From Planctomycetota bacterium (lineage in GTDB: Bacteria; Planctomycetota; Brocadiia; Brocadiales; Brocadiaceae): DNA of 41,007 nucleotides. Below, in pieces: positions 17,274 to 25,251 of this stretch. The position numbers were made by a program, and so were the translations under genes. The notes under the pieces were generated by a model. That model did not search any database. It was given only the letters and a program-made list of their open reading frames with translations, and was not told where the DNA came from. Each line of letters begins with the position of its first letter. Position 1 is the stretch's first letter. The stretch is from the NCBI GenBank assembly GCA_016235875.1, contig JACRII010000083.1, positions 1 to 41,007 on the forward strand, written 5' to 3'.

Positions 17274-20200
17274 CTATTTAGACAATACCATTCTTGTATC
17301 ATCTTCTACTTTTGGATAAATATCGTCTATTCCTTTCTGAATCTCAATGGTCTTTTTAATGGCTGTAACGATGTTGCAATAATGTTTTATATCATCAAGC
17401 GATAATTTTCTCTCCTTCCTGTCTTTCAGCCATTTTTCACATACCTGATAACCTCCAATTTGGTACTCAAATACTTCTGGTTCTATGCCTTCAAAATATT
17501 GGTTTTCATTGATAAACAATCTTGCAGATTCATATCTTAATTTCTCGACCTTGTTGTCACCTTTGCCCTGAAATTTGGCTATGGATGGGGTAATCTCCGT
17601 TGATTTCAGCAGGTGCAAATCAACGAGCCTTTTCCCATAATCATTCATTTTGATGAACAATTTGTAGTCTTTCGGAAAAGGTATTCTGGGGAAATCAATC
17701 TTCAGGAATTCTGCATATTTTGTGCGATAGATATTCGAATAGAGTACAGCGTAGATATAAAAGAAGATTTGTTCAGGGGTAGATGATTTCTTATAATTCT
17801 CCGTTAATTGCTCAATTATTGTAGAAGACAGATTAGGCTTTTTTACTTCATAATCCGCCTTTGGCTCAAAAAGCATCAAATTACGAACTGAAGATTGTTT
17901 CCCTGGGTTACTTTTTTCTGGGTAAACGTAAAGAGGAAAAAGATATGATTGCACTGTTGATTCACCACACTTTGTTTCCATAATTTTATCGGTACAAAAG
18001 AAGTGATTCATTTCAGACGACTTATTGCTTCTTGCTGTTATTAATCCCAAATTATCCTTCATCATATGTTGCATGACTTCTTTACGAGAGCGTTCAACAA
18101 CTGCATCGTGGTAAAAAATCCATTTAATATCAAACGGCCTATACAAAATCTGTTTTATTGAGTCCTGCCAATTTCCATCTTTTCCTACCTTTTCACGAGC
18201 AGCCCTTAATTTCCAGTTTGATTTATCTTTTAAATTGAAGGTTTGTCGAACGTGGCCATCCGGTATTTTCTCATCAGCAAACATTCTCACACGCTGTTTG
18301 AGCTTTTCTTTATCGGTGTTTATTACAAAGTTATCCCTTGCCGTAACAATTCCCACGCTATTTTGGATAAAGATATCTGTTATCTTTGGATAACTTTCGT
18401 ACTCCTTCAAAAGCCTTTCATCTCTGGGAATAAAGAGATAAAATTCTGATTTTGGAAATAACCTTTTCCATTTGGTGGTGTTAATATCATTCTTCAAGAG
18501 CCAACGGTATTTTTGTTCTCTCAATCCCCAGATTTCTGAATGATAAACCTTACAACCGTCCTTTTTATCCTTCCTTTTAACAAAAAGGGCAATTGCCACT
18601 CCTTGTTGAATATCAAAGACATTTTCGTCTTTTGAGCCGTCAGGGCATTTTTCCTTTTTGAGGCTGTTGCCGTGCAGGTCAAGGATATAAATTTCATCAA
18701 AACTATTCATCAAGGATTGTCTCATACCTCTGAAGGTTGGATTATCAAGGTAACTGTGGTTTGTAATAAATCCAAGAACTCCTTCGCCTGCCCGGTCAAT
18801 CTTCCATTGGGCAAAACGAATAAATTTTACATAGTCATCCTGCAACCACTTTGGATTTTTTTCTCCTAGGGGTTTTCCGTCAACCTGATAGTAAACCTTA
18901 ATTTCCCTAGATATCCAATCGCCGATGTTAGAAGAATGTCCTGCATATGGCGGGTTACCAAGAATAACTAAAATTGGTTGTTCCCTTTTTACTTTGCCAG
19001 CCAGGTGAGATTCTTCTGAAATTGATATCCAACCTGGCCCAAGATATTTGCTTTCGTCAGGTTCTTTCATTTCAAGGGTGTTAGTCAGATAGAGTTTAAA
19101 CCTGTCATCATCATTTAAGCGATAGCCAAGTTCTTCCAAAAGAAAAGACATCTTTAAATGACCAATTGCATAAGGTGACATCATCAGCTCGAAGGCATAG
19201 AAATTCTTGAGGATATGTTCCTTGATAAACCGTGCCCTGCCACCTTCTCCATATTTGGAAGTAAATTCTTCCAGAGCAAGTTTCGAGGCTTCGGCTAAAA
19301 AGGTCAATGTACCTGCCGCCGGGTCAAGTACCGTAACCGATTCGTTTGCAAAACCGTCGTTTCTGTCAAAGCGTTCTTTCAGAATAGCATGTAGAGAACG
19401 CACAATATAAGAAACAACAGGTTCAGGGGTGTAATAAACTCCCCTGCGTTCTCTTGTTTTAGGGTCATATTCAGCAAGAAAAGTTTCATAGAAATGAATA
19501 ACAGGGTCTTCTCCCTTGCCTTTATGAAAGTATTGATGAAGGATATTTTTTACATCGGTAACCGCCAGCACCTCTGCGATATCGTCAATGATCCACTCCA
19601 TCTGCCGTGGAAGTTCTTCAAGCGAAATAAATCTGAAAATGTCCCTTAAAATTCCAATCGTGTGCGGTATGTTTTTATGCGCAAGCTCTCTGTTAAAGAT
19701 GCCCTTTGCCCGAATCCTTGAGGCAAAGAGTCCATAGGTGATAGTTTGTGAATACAGGTCGGCAAAATCTTCTTTCGAAAGATTACTTATGAGGTATTGT
19801 TTAAATGCCTCGTAAAATCCAGTAATGCTTTTTCTTTTTCCTTCCTCTTCTTCCCGCAATTCCTGGGTAATTACTTCGTCCCTTAGAAAACGTGTCTTAT
19901 CTGCTAAAACCATTGCAAGGGATTCGGCATCGTAGAATTTTGGCAGTGAGAAGGAAAAGAATTTTTCAAGCAGTTTAAAGAAATCTGGTTCGTTCTCAAC
20001 CGGAGGAACTGTTTTAAGCATATGCATGACAAACGGCCTGCCGATACGGACTTTGTCAATTAGATCGCCGTTGCGATAGAGCCTGAATTCAACGAAGTTG
20101 GTTAGTATCAGATTAGGAAATGTCTTTAAGTAACGTTTTAGCTGATCTGTGGTTTCTATCTGATCTAAATATTCGGTAGTTGGTGTTTTTGCTTCTATAT

Positions 20201-20411
20201 AGCCAACGATATGTTGATTACCGTCCCATATTCTGAAATCGGGATTGCCTGCATCCGTCTTTTTGGGCAGGGTAGTTATGTGGATGCTTTTCTTGTTGGT
20301 TAATTCGGCATATTTCTGCAAAAAACCTTCAAGGACAGAATAGAAGCTTTCTTCTCTGGCATCTCCACGACTGGAAACCTCGTATATTCCTTTTAAATAA
20401 GATTTTAACAA
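17274..20411 (-). CDS. Single-chain restriction-modification enzyme (Type IIG-like, Type ISP-like C-terminus)
   Basis: A 1045-residue protein. Residues 1-130 are a PD-(D/E)xK nuclease domain with D58 and E73-x-K75 (NPDFRIWD...GYIEAKTP). An adenine-specific methyltransferase follows, with motif I DPAAGT (363-368) after YYTPEPVVSYIV, and NPPY at 486-489. The last 200 residues (IYAVLYSNIYRTKYAEFLKIDFPRIPFP) match the specificity domain of Type ISP enzymes. There is no helicase between nuclease and methylase, so it should cut without ATP translocation. The start is TTG 20411; a stop lies two codons upstream, so no longer start exists. It lacks partner genes and probably methylates and cuts alone. 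The recognition site cannot be read. Confidence 0.88.
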   Translation of the reverse strand: MLKSYLKGIYEVSSRGDAREESFYSVLEGFLQKYAELTNKKSIHITTLPKKTDAGNPDFRIWDGNQHIVGYIEAKTPTTEYLDQIETTDQLKRYLKTFPNLILTNFVEFRLYRNGDLIDKVRIGRPFVMHMLKTVPPVENEPDFFKLLEKFFSFSLPKFYDAESLAMVLADKTRFLRDEVITQELREEEEGKRKSITGFYEAFKQYLISNLSKEDFADLYSQTITYGLFASRIRAKGIFNRELAHKNIPHTIGILRDIFRFISLEELPRQMEWIIDDIAEVLAVTDVKNILHQYFHKGKGEDPVIHFYETFLAEYDPKTRERRGVYYTPEPVVSYIVRSLHAILKERFDRNDGFANESVTVLDPAAGTLTFLAEASKLALEEFTSKYGEGGRARFIKEHILKNFYAFELMMSPYAIGHLKMSFLLEELGYRLNDDDRFKLYLTNTLEMKEPDESKYLGPGWISISEESHLAGKVKREQPILVILGNPPYAGHSSNIGDWISREIKVYYQVDGKPLGEKNPKWLQDDYVKFIRFAQWKIDRAGEGVLGFITNHSYLDNPTFRGMRQSLMNSFDEIYILDLHGNSLKKEKCPDGSKDENVFDIQQGVAIALFVKRKDKKDGCKVYHSEIWGLREQKYRWLLKNDINTTKWKRLFPKSEFYLFIPRDERLLKEYESYPKITDIFIQNSVGIVTARDNFVINTDKEKLKQRVRMFADEKIPDGHVRQTFNLKDKSNWKLRAAREKVGKDGNWQDSIKQILYRPFDIKWIFYHDAVVERSRKEVMQHMMKDNLGLITARSNKSSEMNHFFCTDKIMETKCGESTVQSYLFPLYVYPEKSNPGKQSSVRNLMLFEPKADYEVKKPNLSSTIIEQLTENYKKSSTPEQIFFYIYAVLYSNIYRTKYAEFLKIDFPRIPFPKDYKLFIKMNDYGKRLVDLHLLKSTEITPSIAKFQGKGDNKVEKLRYESARLFINENQYFEGIEPEVFEYQIGGYQVCEKWLKDRKERKLSLDDIKHYCNIVTAIKKTIEIQKGIDDIYPKVEDDTRMVLSK

Positions 20412-20761
20412 TTTTTATCTAAGTAAACCTAAAATTAGAAATATTATGCATTAAATTTACAATTTACTCAGTTAATTATGTTCGCAATTTGACCGAAGTA
20501 TAAGGTATTTGAAATAGTATTTCAACCGTTATTTTCAATCTAACTAATCACGTACTGAGTAGAGCGTTAGCCATGCGTGAGCGTAACGAAGCACGGCAAG
20601 ATAAACACGATTATTTAAGGAATAGACGATTGTTTATCATCAACGTGTTTGACTTCAATAAAAATAATTGCTAGAATTCTCTGGCATAAATAATGTTCGC
20701 AACCTAGAAGTCCCCCCACGAAATAACAGAGTTGTACGAAATAGAGATATGTTAACTTAGG
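20412..20761. other. 350-base spacer, no gene recognised
   Basis: An AT-rich spacer between the divergent restriction-modification gene and the four-helix-bundle gene. ATGTTCGCAA occurs twice (near 20477 and 20693). AAACACG near 20607 is mirrored by CGTGTTT near 20645. I see no convincing promoter or RNA. Confidence 0.3.
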
Positions 20762-21198
20762 TTGGAGGTAAAGAGGTTAGAGGTGGAAGAAAGTAAATTC
20801 ATATTCCCATTTGAGAAACTAGATGTTTGGCAGGTGTCGGTTAACTTAACAGCTTATGTCTTGGAATTACTTGAGAAAATTCCTTTCAATAAACATTTAC
20901 GTCTAGTTTCTCAATTGGAAGGTGCTGTGGCATCAATCGCCCAAAATATTGCTGAAGGAAAAGGACGTCAATACAAGAAAGAATTTCTTCAATACCTCAG
21001 TATTGCGCAAGGATCCCTTTACGAAACTATTACACTTAACGAAATCTTTCGCCGGAAAAAGATATTTTCAGAGGATGAATCAAAAGAAATAAGGATACGG
21101 GGAGAAGATATAGAGAGAAAGCTAAATGGACTTATGAATTCAATCAGAGGAAAGAAGAGAGATGGAAGCCTCTAGCCTCCAACCTCTGACCTCCAAAC
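20762..21198. repeat. GAGGT-rich terminal inverted repeats around the four-helix-bundle gene
   Basis: The left arm TTGGAGGTAAAGAGGTTAGAGG begins at 20762. The right arm (21170-21198) reads CCTCTAGCCTCCAACCTCTG then ACCTCCAA. Aligned as inverted repeats they agree except for about four substitutions and a six-base gap. Each arm is built from GAGG(T) periods. The arms overlap the start and stop of the coding frame, so the gene fills the unit completely. Confidence 0.6.
20783..21175 (+). CDS. Four-helix-bundle protein, S23/23S-rRNA intervening-sequence family
   Basis: About 130 residues. The core matches the family: FEKLDVWQVSVNLTAYVLELL (helix 1), HLRLVSQLEGAVASIAQNIAEGKGR (helix 2), YKKEFLQYLSIAQGSLYETITL (helix 3) and a C-terminal helix. 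Related proteins are encoded in rRNA intervening sequences, and the Avd proteins of diversity-generating retroelements share the fold; here neither rRNA nor reverse transcriptase is near, so it is the free-standing type of unknown function. I prefer GTG 20783, with GAGG six bases upstream; TTG 20762 is in frame but would translate the left inverted repeat. The stop TAG lies inside the right repeat. Confidence 0.85.
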   Translation: MEESKFIFPFEKLDVWQVSVNLTAYVLELLEKIPFNKHLRLVSQLEGAVASIAQNIAEGKGRQYKKEFLQYLSIAQGSLYETITLNEIFRRKKIFSEDESKEIRIRGEDIERKLNGLMNSIRGKKRDGSL

Positions 21199-21267
21199 AT
21201 TCAGTGTTCTTATGGCAAAAAAGTTATGGAAAACTGTTATTAAATTTTAAATATCGGTAAATTACTT

Positions 21268-22095
21268 ATGACTACATCTGAAGATAAATCAACTTCACTA
21301 TTTCACGATTTGGTTGAACTGATGCGGAAGTTACGCAGTAAGGACGGATGCCCGTGGGATAAGGAACAAAGCCATGCGTCCTTAAAACCTCATCTCGTAG
21401 AAGAGGCTTACGAGGTCATAGACGCCATAGACTCAGGAAATCCCGATAAACTCAAAGAAGAACTGGCAGACCTTTTCTTTCACATCATCTTTCACTGCCA
21501 GATTGCAAAGGAAAAGAAAGAGTTTGATATCGAAGGCGTGATGGCTCTCTGCCTTGATAAAATGACGCGGCGTCATCCCCACGTCTTTGGGGACGCTACA
21601 GCAGCCACACCTGAAGATGTAATCCATCAATGGGAGCAGATCAAGAAACAGGAAAAAGGAAATGAAGAACGGAAGTTCATTGTGGACGGCCTGCCCAAAC
21701 ATCTCCCCGCCCTCCAGAAGGCGCAGAAACTACAGAAGAAGGTGGCCAAAGTAGGTTTCGACTGGCCGGATATTACTGGCGTGATTGCCAAGGTAGATGA
21801 AGAACTGGCAGAGGTCAAAGAGGCAATCCAGGAAAATAAACCCGAAAATATTGAAGAGGAGGTTGGAGACCTCTTGTTTTCGATTGTCAATCTCTCTCGC
21901 TTCCTAAAGCTGGATACGGAGAACGTCCTCCACAAAACCATCTATAAGTTTGTCGACCGTTTCAAAAAGGTAGAGATGGAACTTGCGGCTATGGGAAAGG
22001 ACATTGAAAAATGTACCTTAGAAGAAATGGATGCCGTCTGGAATAAGGTAAAAATAAATCAGAAGCAAGAAGTCAGACTTCAGAAACCAGAATAA
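21268..22095 (+). CDS. mazG: Nucleoside triphosphate pyrophosphohydrolase MazG
   Basis: A 275-residue protein with two tandem MazG all-alpha domains, as in E. coli MazG. It cleaves (d)NTPs to NMP and pyrophosphate, cleaning aberrant nucleotides. Metal-binding acidic motifs appear twice: EEAYEVIDAI...EELADLFFH (45-72) and DEELAEVKEAI...EEEVGDLLFSIVN (about 182-213). The N-terminal GCPWDKEQSHASLKPHLVEE is the family signature. ATG 21268 has no clear Shine-Dalgarno sequence. A purine permease gene follows after 68 bases, so both may belong to nucleotide housekeeping in one transcript. Confidence 0.93.
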   Translation: MTTSEDKSTSLFHDLVELMRKLRSKDGCPWDKEQSHASLKPHLVEEAYEVIDAIDSGNPDKLKEELADLFFHIIFHCQIAKEKKEFDIEGVMALCLDKMTRRHPHVFGDATAATPEDVIHQWEQIKKQEKGNEERKFIVDGLPKHLPALQKAQKLQKKVAKVGFDWPDITGVIAKVDEELAEVKEAIQENKPENIEEEVGDLLFSIVNLSRFLKLDTENVLHKTIYKFVDRFKKVEMELAAMGKDIEKCTLEEMDAVWNKVKINQKQEVRLQKPE

Positions 22096-22163
22096 AAGAA
22101 TGAAAACTTCATCCGTATATTACTGCTGATGCTACGCGCTGACGGCAGACTGCCTACAAACTC

Positions 22164-23510
22164 ATGATGCTTGAAAAAATCTTTAAACTAAAGGAAAACA
22201 ACACCCGCATTACCACAGAAGCAGTGGCGGGCACAACCACCTTCCTGACGATGTCGTACATCATCTTTGTCCAGCCTGCCGTGCTTTCCAGTTGCGGAAT
22301 GGATTTTGGGTCGGTCATGGTGGCCACGTGCATTGCAAGCGCCATAGCGTGCATCTTGATGGCCTTCCTTGCCAATTACCCCATTGCATTAGGACCGGCT
22401 ATGGGACATAATTTTTATTTTGCCTTTACCGTGTGTGGCCCTATTGTGGCTGGCGGCATGGGTTATCCCTGGCAGGTGGCACTGGGAGCAAATCTCATAT
22501 CAGGCACATTGTTCGTCATATTGTCATTCTTTGGGTTGCGCGAATTAATTACATCCATAATTCCTGACTCATTAAAAAATGCGATCGCCGTGGGAATTGG
22601 ACTTTTAATCGCACTGGTAGGATTTGAATACGGCGGCATAATCGTTGACACGCCAGGCTCGCTGGTTGGATTAGGAAACCCCAAGTACCCCGAAGTATGG
22701 CTTTCCTTGTTTGGTGTGATGGCTATGGGAGTAATGATTGCCGTAAAAATACGGGGCGCTATTTTATACGGGATTATCGCAACAGCGCTCGTTGGAATCC
22801 CTTTAGGCACAGTCAAGTATTATGGTATTATCAGCATGCCTCCCTCAATCAATCCAACGATGTTAAAATGCGACCCTGTTAAAATTTTTACAGAACCAGG
22901 GTTTATCTCTGTTATATTTGTGTTACTCTTCCTGGATGTCTTTGATACCATTGGTACTGTCGTGGGAATTGGTGAACAAGGAGGATTTTACAAAAACGGC
23001 AAAATTCCCCGCGTAAAACAAATCCTGCTCTCAGATGCACTCGGCACAGTGACAGGAGCACTCTTAGGAACTTCAACTATCACCAGTTACATTGAAAGTT
23101 CGGCAGGTATTCAGGCAGGCGGGAGAACTGGTTTATCAAATATTTTTACGGCCTGCCTTCTCCTTTTATCGTTATTATTCTATCCCCTGATAAAGATGAT
23201 TGGCGGTGGTTATCAAACTCCTCAGGGAAACTATCTCTATCCCGTCATTGCTCCAGCCCTGATTGTTGTGGGAAGCATGATGATTTTTAACGTACGGAAA
23301 ATAAAGTGGGAGGATCCCACTGAGGCACTCCCCTCATTTCTCACCCTGGCAATCATGCCTTTTTCCATGAGTATCACAGAAGGCCTGTCCTTTGGGTTCA
23401 TTTCGTATTCCATATTAAAACTCGTCAGCGGCAAGGCGCGTCAGATACACTGGGCATTCTACCTGGTCTCCGCGGCATTTATTGCAAGATACATCTTCCT
23501 GAAGACATAA
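22164..23510 (+). CDS. NCS2 family purine permease, AzgA/PbuG-like
   Basis: A 448-residue inner-membrane transporter with about 12-14 hydrophobic segments. It opens with LKENNTRITTEAVAGTTTFLTMSYIIFVQP, the AzgA-subfamily signature, and has FLDVFDTIGTVVGIGEQGG near residue 257 and the GTSTITSYIESSAGIQAGGRTGL stretch near 296. Known members import adenine, guanine or hypoxanthine with protons. At residues 78-87 it reads AMGHNFYFAF where AzgA usually has GMGLNAYFAF, so the substrate may differ. MqnE chemistry downstream leads to a hypoxanthine- or adenine-bearing by-product, but the 460-base gap to mqnE gives no direct link. Confidence 0.9.
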   Translation: MMLEKIFKLKENNTRITTEAVAGTTTFLTMSYIIFVQPAVLSSCGMDFGSVMVATCIASAIACILMAFLANYPIALGPAMGHNFYFAFTVCGPIVAGGMGYPWQVALGANLISGTLFVILSFFGLRELITSIIPDSLKNAIAVGIGLLIALVGFEYGGIIVDTPGSLVGLGNPKYPEVWLSLFGVMAMGVMIAVKIRGAILYGIIATALVGIPLGTVKYYGIISMPPSINPTMLKCDPVKIFTEPGFISVIFVLLFLDVFDTIGTVVGIGEQGGFYKNGKIPRVKQILLSDALGTVTGALLGTSTITSYIESSAGIQAGGRTGLSNIFTACLLLLSLLFYPLIKMIGGGYQTPQGNYLYPVIAPALIVVGSMMIFNVRKIKWEDPTEALPSFLTLAIMPFSMSITEGLSFGFISYSILKLVSGKARQIHWAFYLVSAAFIARYIFLKT

Positions 23511-23973
23511 AAAATCATTAAAAGGATGTTCAATTGATACGAATCCGCATCACCCTCCCTTAATCCCTCCCATCGTTCGACTGAGCTCACGACGAAGTCA
23601 AGGGAGGGAAAGTACCCTCGCCCCTTGTGGGAGAGGGTCTGGGTGAGGGGTGTTTTAGCGCCAATTAATGAATCCATGGTGTTTAAGTGATGGGACATAT
23701 TCCTTGATTTTGACGTCAAATTCTGATATTTTCTAAAAAATTGATCTAAATTAGGACACGGATTTTCACAATACAGTAGGGGTTTAAGATTTTAAACCCC
23801 TGCATTTATGTTCAGAAATTTCATAGTTGGAGATTGCTTCGTCGTTTCACTCCTCGCAATGACAAAATGCCACACATGTCGTTGTGAATGGTAGCGAAGC
23901 AATCTAATTTATAATAAATCCATGTTTATCTGCGTTCACCTGCGTCCAAAATTCTTACATATATTTAGTAAAA
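23511..23973. repeat. 463-base spacer composed of palindromic repeats
   Basis: No gene is visible. At 23552-23610 CCCTCCCTT and AAGGGAGGG bound a unit whose centre (23573-23599) is a 27-base sequence found exactly, inverted, at 37655-37681. 23617-23652 holds a CCCTCGCCCC/GGGTGAGGGG hairpin. 23779-23800 is a palindrome, GGGGTTTAA/TTAAACCCC. At 23831-23905 AGATTGCTTCGTCG and the mirrored AGCGAAGCAATCT bound a unit of the type widespread in bacteria. 23917-23953 carries the ATCTGCGTTCACCTGCGTCC fragment. The mqnE promoter is not obvious. Confidence 0.65.
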
Positions 23974-25095
23974 ATGGAAAACCTATTAAGAACATCTTCT
24001 ATATATGATATCCTTAAAAAGGCCAAACAAGGTGAGAGGCTGAGCTTTGATGATGGCGTACGACTTTTCAGGTCAAATGATATCCTCCACATTGGACATA
24101 TAGCGAATATCGTCCGTGAAAGAAAGAACGGCAATAAGGCATACTATATTACCAACCGGCACATCAACTATTCCAATATTTGCAAGAACCGGTGTAAATT
24201 CTGCGCCTTTAGCAGAGACAAGGAAGAGGCAGGTTCGTACGCCATGGAGATGGAAGACATCATGGAAAAGGCTGTGGCTGCTGTAGAAGAAGGCGCAACG
24301 GAACTCCATATCGTAGGCGGGCTGCATCCAGACCTTCCGTTCGATTTTTATGTAAAGATGATCGGCGAAATTCACGAATGCTGCCCTGACGTGCATATCC
24401 AGGCATTTACCGCAGTCGAAATCGAGCACCTGTCTCAAATAGCAAAACTTCCCGTACGTCAAACGTTAAAAACACTCAAAGAGGCCGGTCTTGGTTCTTT
24501 GCCCGGCGGCGGCGCTGAGGTTTTTGCGCCAAAAATCCGCGAGCAACTGTGTCCGGAAAAACTCAGCGGTGAAGGATGGCTTCAGGTAATGCGTGAGGCT
24601 CATAATCTGGGATTACACAGCAATGCAACGATGCTGTACGGTCATGTGGAAACTCCCGAAGACAGAATAAACCATCTCATCAAGTTGAGAGAACTTCAGG
24701 ATGAAACAGGCGGGTTTATGTCTTTCATCCCGCTGGCTTTCCATCCCAAAAATACCGATCTATCAAACCGTTCCGGTACTACCGCTATGCTGGATCTGAA
24801 GGTTATTTCAATCAGCCGGTTGATGCTCGACAACTTTGACCATATCAAGGCATTCTGGATCATGCTGGGAATCAAGCTGTCCCAGATTTCCCTCAGTTTT
24901 GGGGTAGACGATATTGACGGCACGGTAAAAGAAGAAAAAATCACCCACGCTGCGGGCGCCGAAACGCCGGAGGCACTGTCTGTCCACGAAATTATTAAGC
25001 TCATCAAAGAGGCTGGACGTGAACCCGTGGAACGGGATACACTCTATAATCCAGTAAAAAGACATCAAAAGAACATCGTGCTTCAAAAAGTGTAG
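23974..25095 (+). CDS. mqnE: Aminofutalosine synthase (futalosine menaquinone pathway)
   Basis: A 373-residue radical-SAM enzyme that joins 3-[(1-carboxyvinyl)oxy]benzoate with S-adenosylmethionine to give aminofutalosine. The cluster motif is C70-x3-C74-x2-C77 (NICKNRCKFCAF). GATELHIVGGLHPDLPF (about 99-115), GSLPGGGAEVFAPK and SNATMLYGHVETPEDRINHLIKLRELQDETGGF are diagnostic of MqnE rather than MqnC or FbiC. The neighbouring pathway genes mqnA, B, C and D are not in the window. ATG 23974 has no good Shine-Dalgarno. An oxidoreductase gene follows after 156 bases on the same strand. Menaquinone made this way fits an anaerobic respiring bacterium. Confidence 0.93.
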   Translation: MENLLRTSSIYDILKKAKQGERLSFDDGVRLFRSNDILHIGHIANIVRERKNGNKAYYITNRHINYSNICKNRCKFCAFSRDKEEAGSYAMEMEDIMEKAVAAVEEGATELHIVGGLHPDLPFDFYVKMIGEIHECCPDVHIQAFTAVEIEHLSQIAKLPVRQTLKTLKEAGLGSLPGGGAEVFAPKIREQLCPEKLSGEGWLQVMREAHNLGLHSNATMLYGHVETPEDRINHLIKLRELQDETGGFMSFIPLAFHPKNTDLSNRSGTTAMLDLKVISISRLMLDNFDHIKAFWIMLGIKLSQISLSFGVDDIDGTVKEEKITHAAGAETPEALSVHEIIKLIKEAGREPVERDTLYNPVKRHQKNIVLQKV

Positions 25096-25151
25096 ACCAA
25101 CATTAGCCTTGCTCCATAATCTTATTTTTTCTCAGTTTTAGCAAGAAATTG

Positions 25152-25214
25152 AAAATTACGATTTGCGAATTACGATTTTAAATCTCAAATCCAAAATCGT
25201 AAATCTAAAATTTT
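25152..25214. repeat. AT-rich inverted repeat between mqnE and the flavin oxidoreductase
   Basis: TACGATTTT (25171-25179) pairs with AAAATCGTA (25193-25201), and copies of ATTACGATTT and CGTAAATCT flank it. This is another dispersed-looking intergenic unit, without a U-run, so not a clear terminator. Confidence 0.45.
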
Positions 25215-25251
25215 ATTCTGGTTTGTCTGGATCTAGGAGGTTTTATAATCA

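Noticed and set aside
20762-21198. rRNA intervening sequence or diversity-generating retroelement
   Set aside because: There is no 23S rRNA, reverse transcriptase, variable repeat or template repeat nearby; only the protein family matches.
23459-23719. An 86-codon minus-strand frame after the permease
   Set aside because: It overlaps the permease end and intergenic repeats; no ribosome site or family resemblance.
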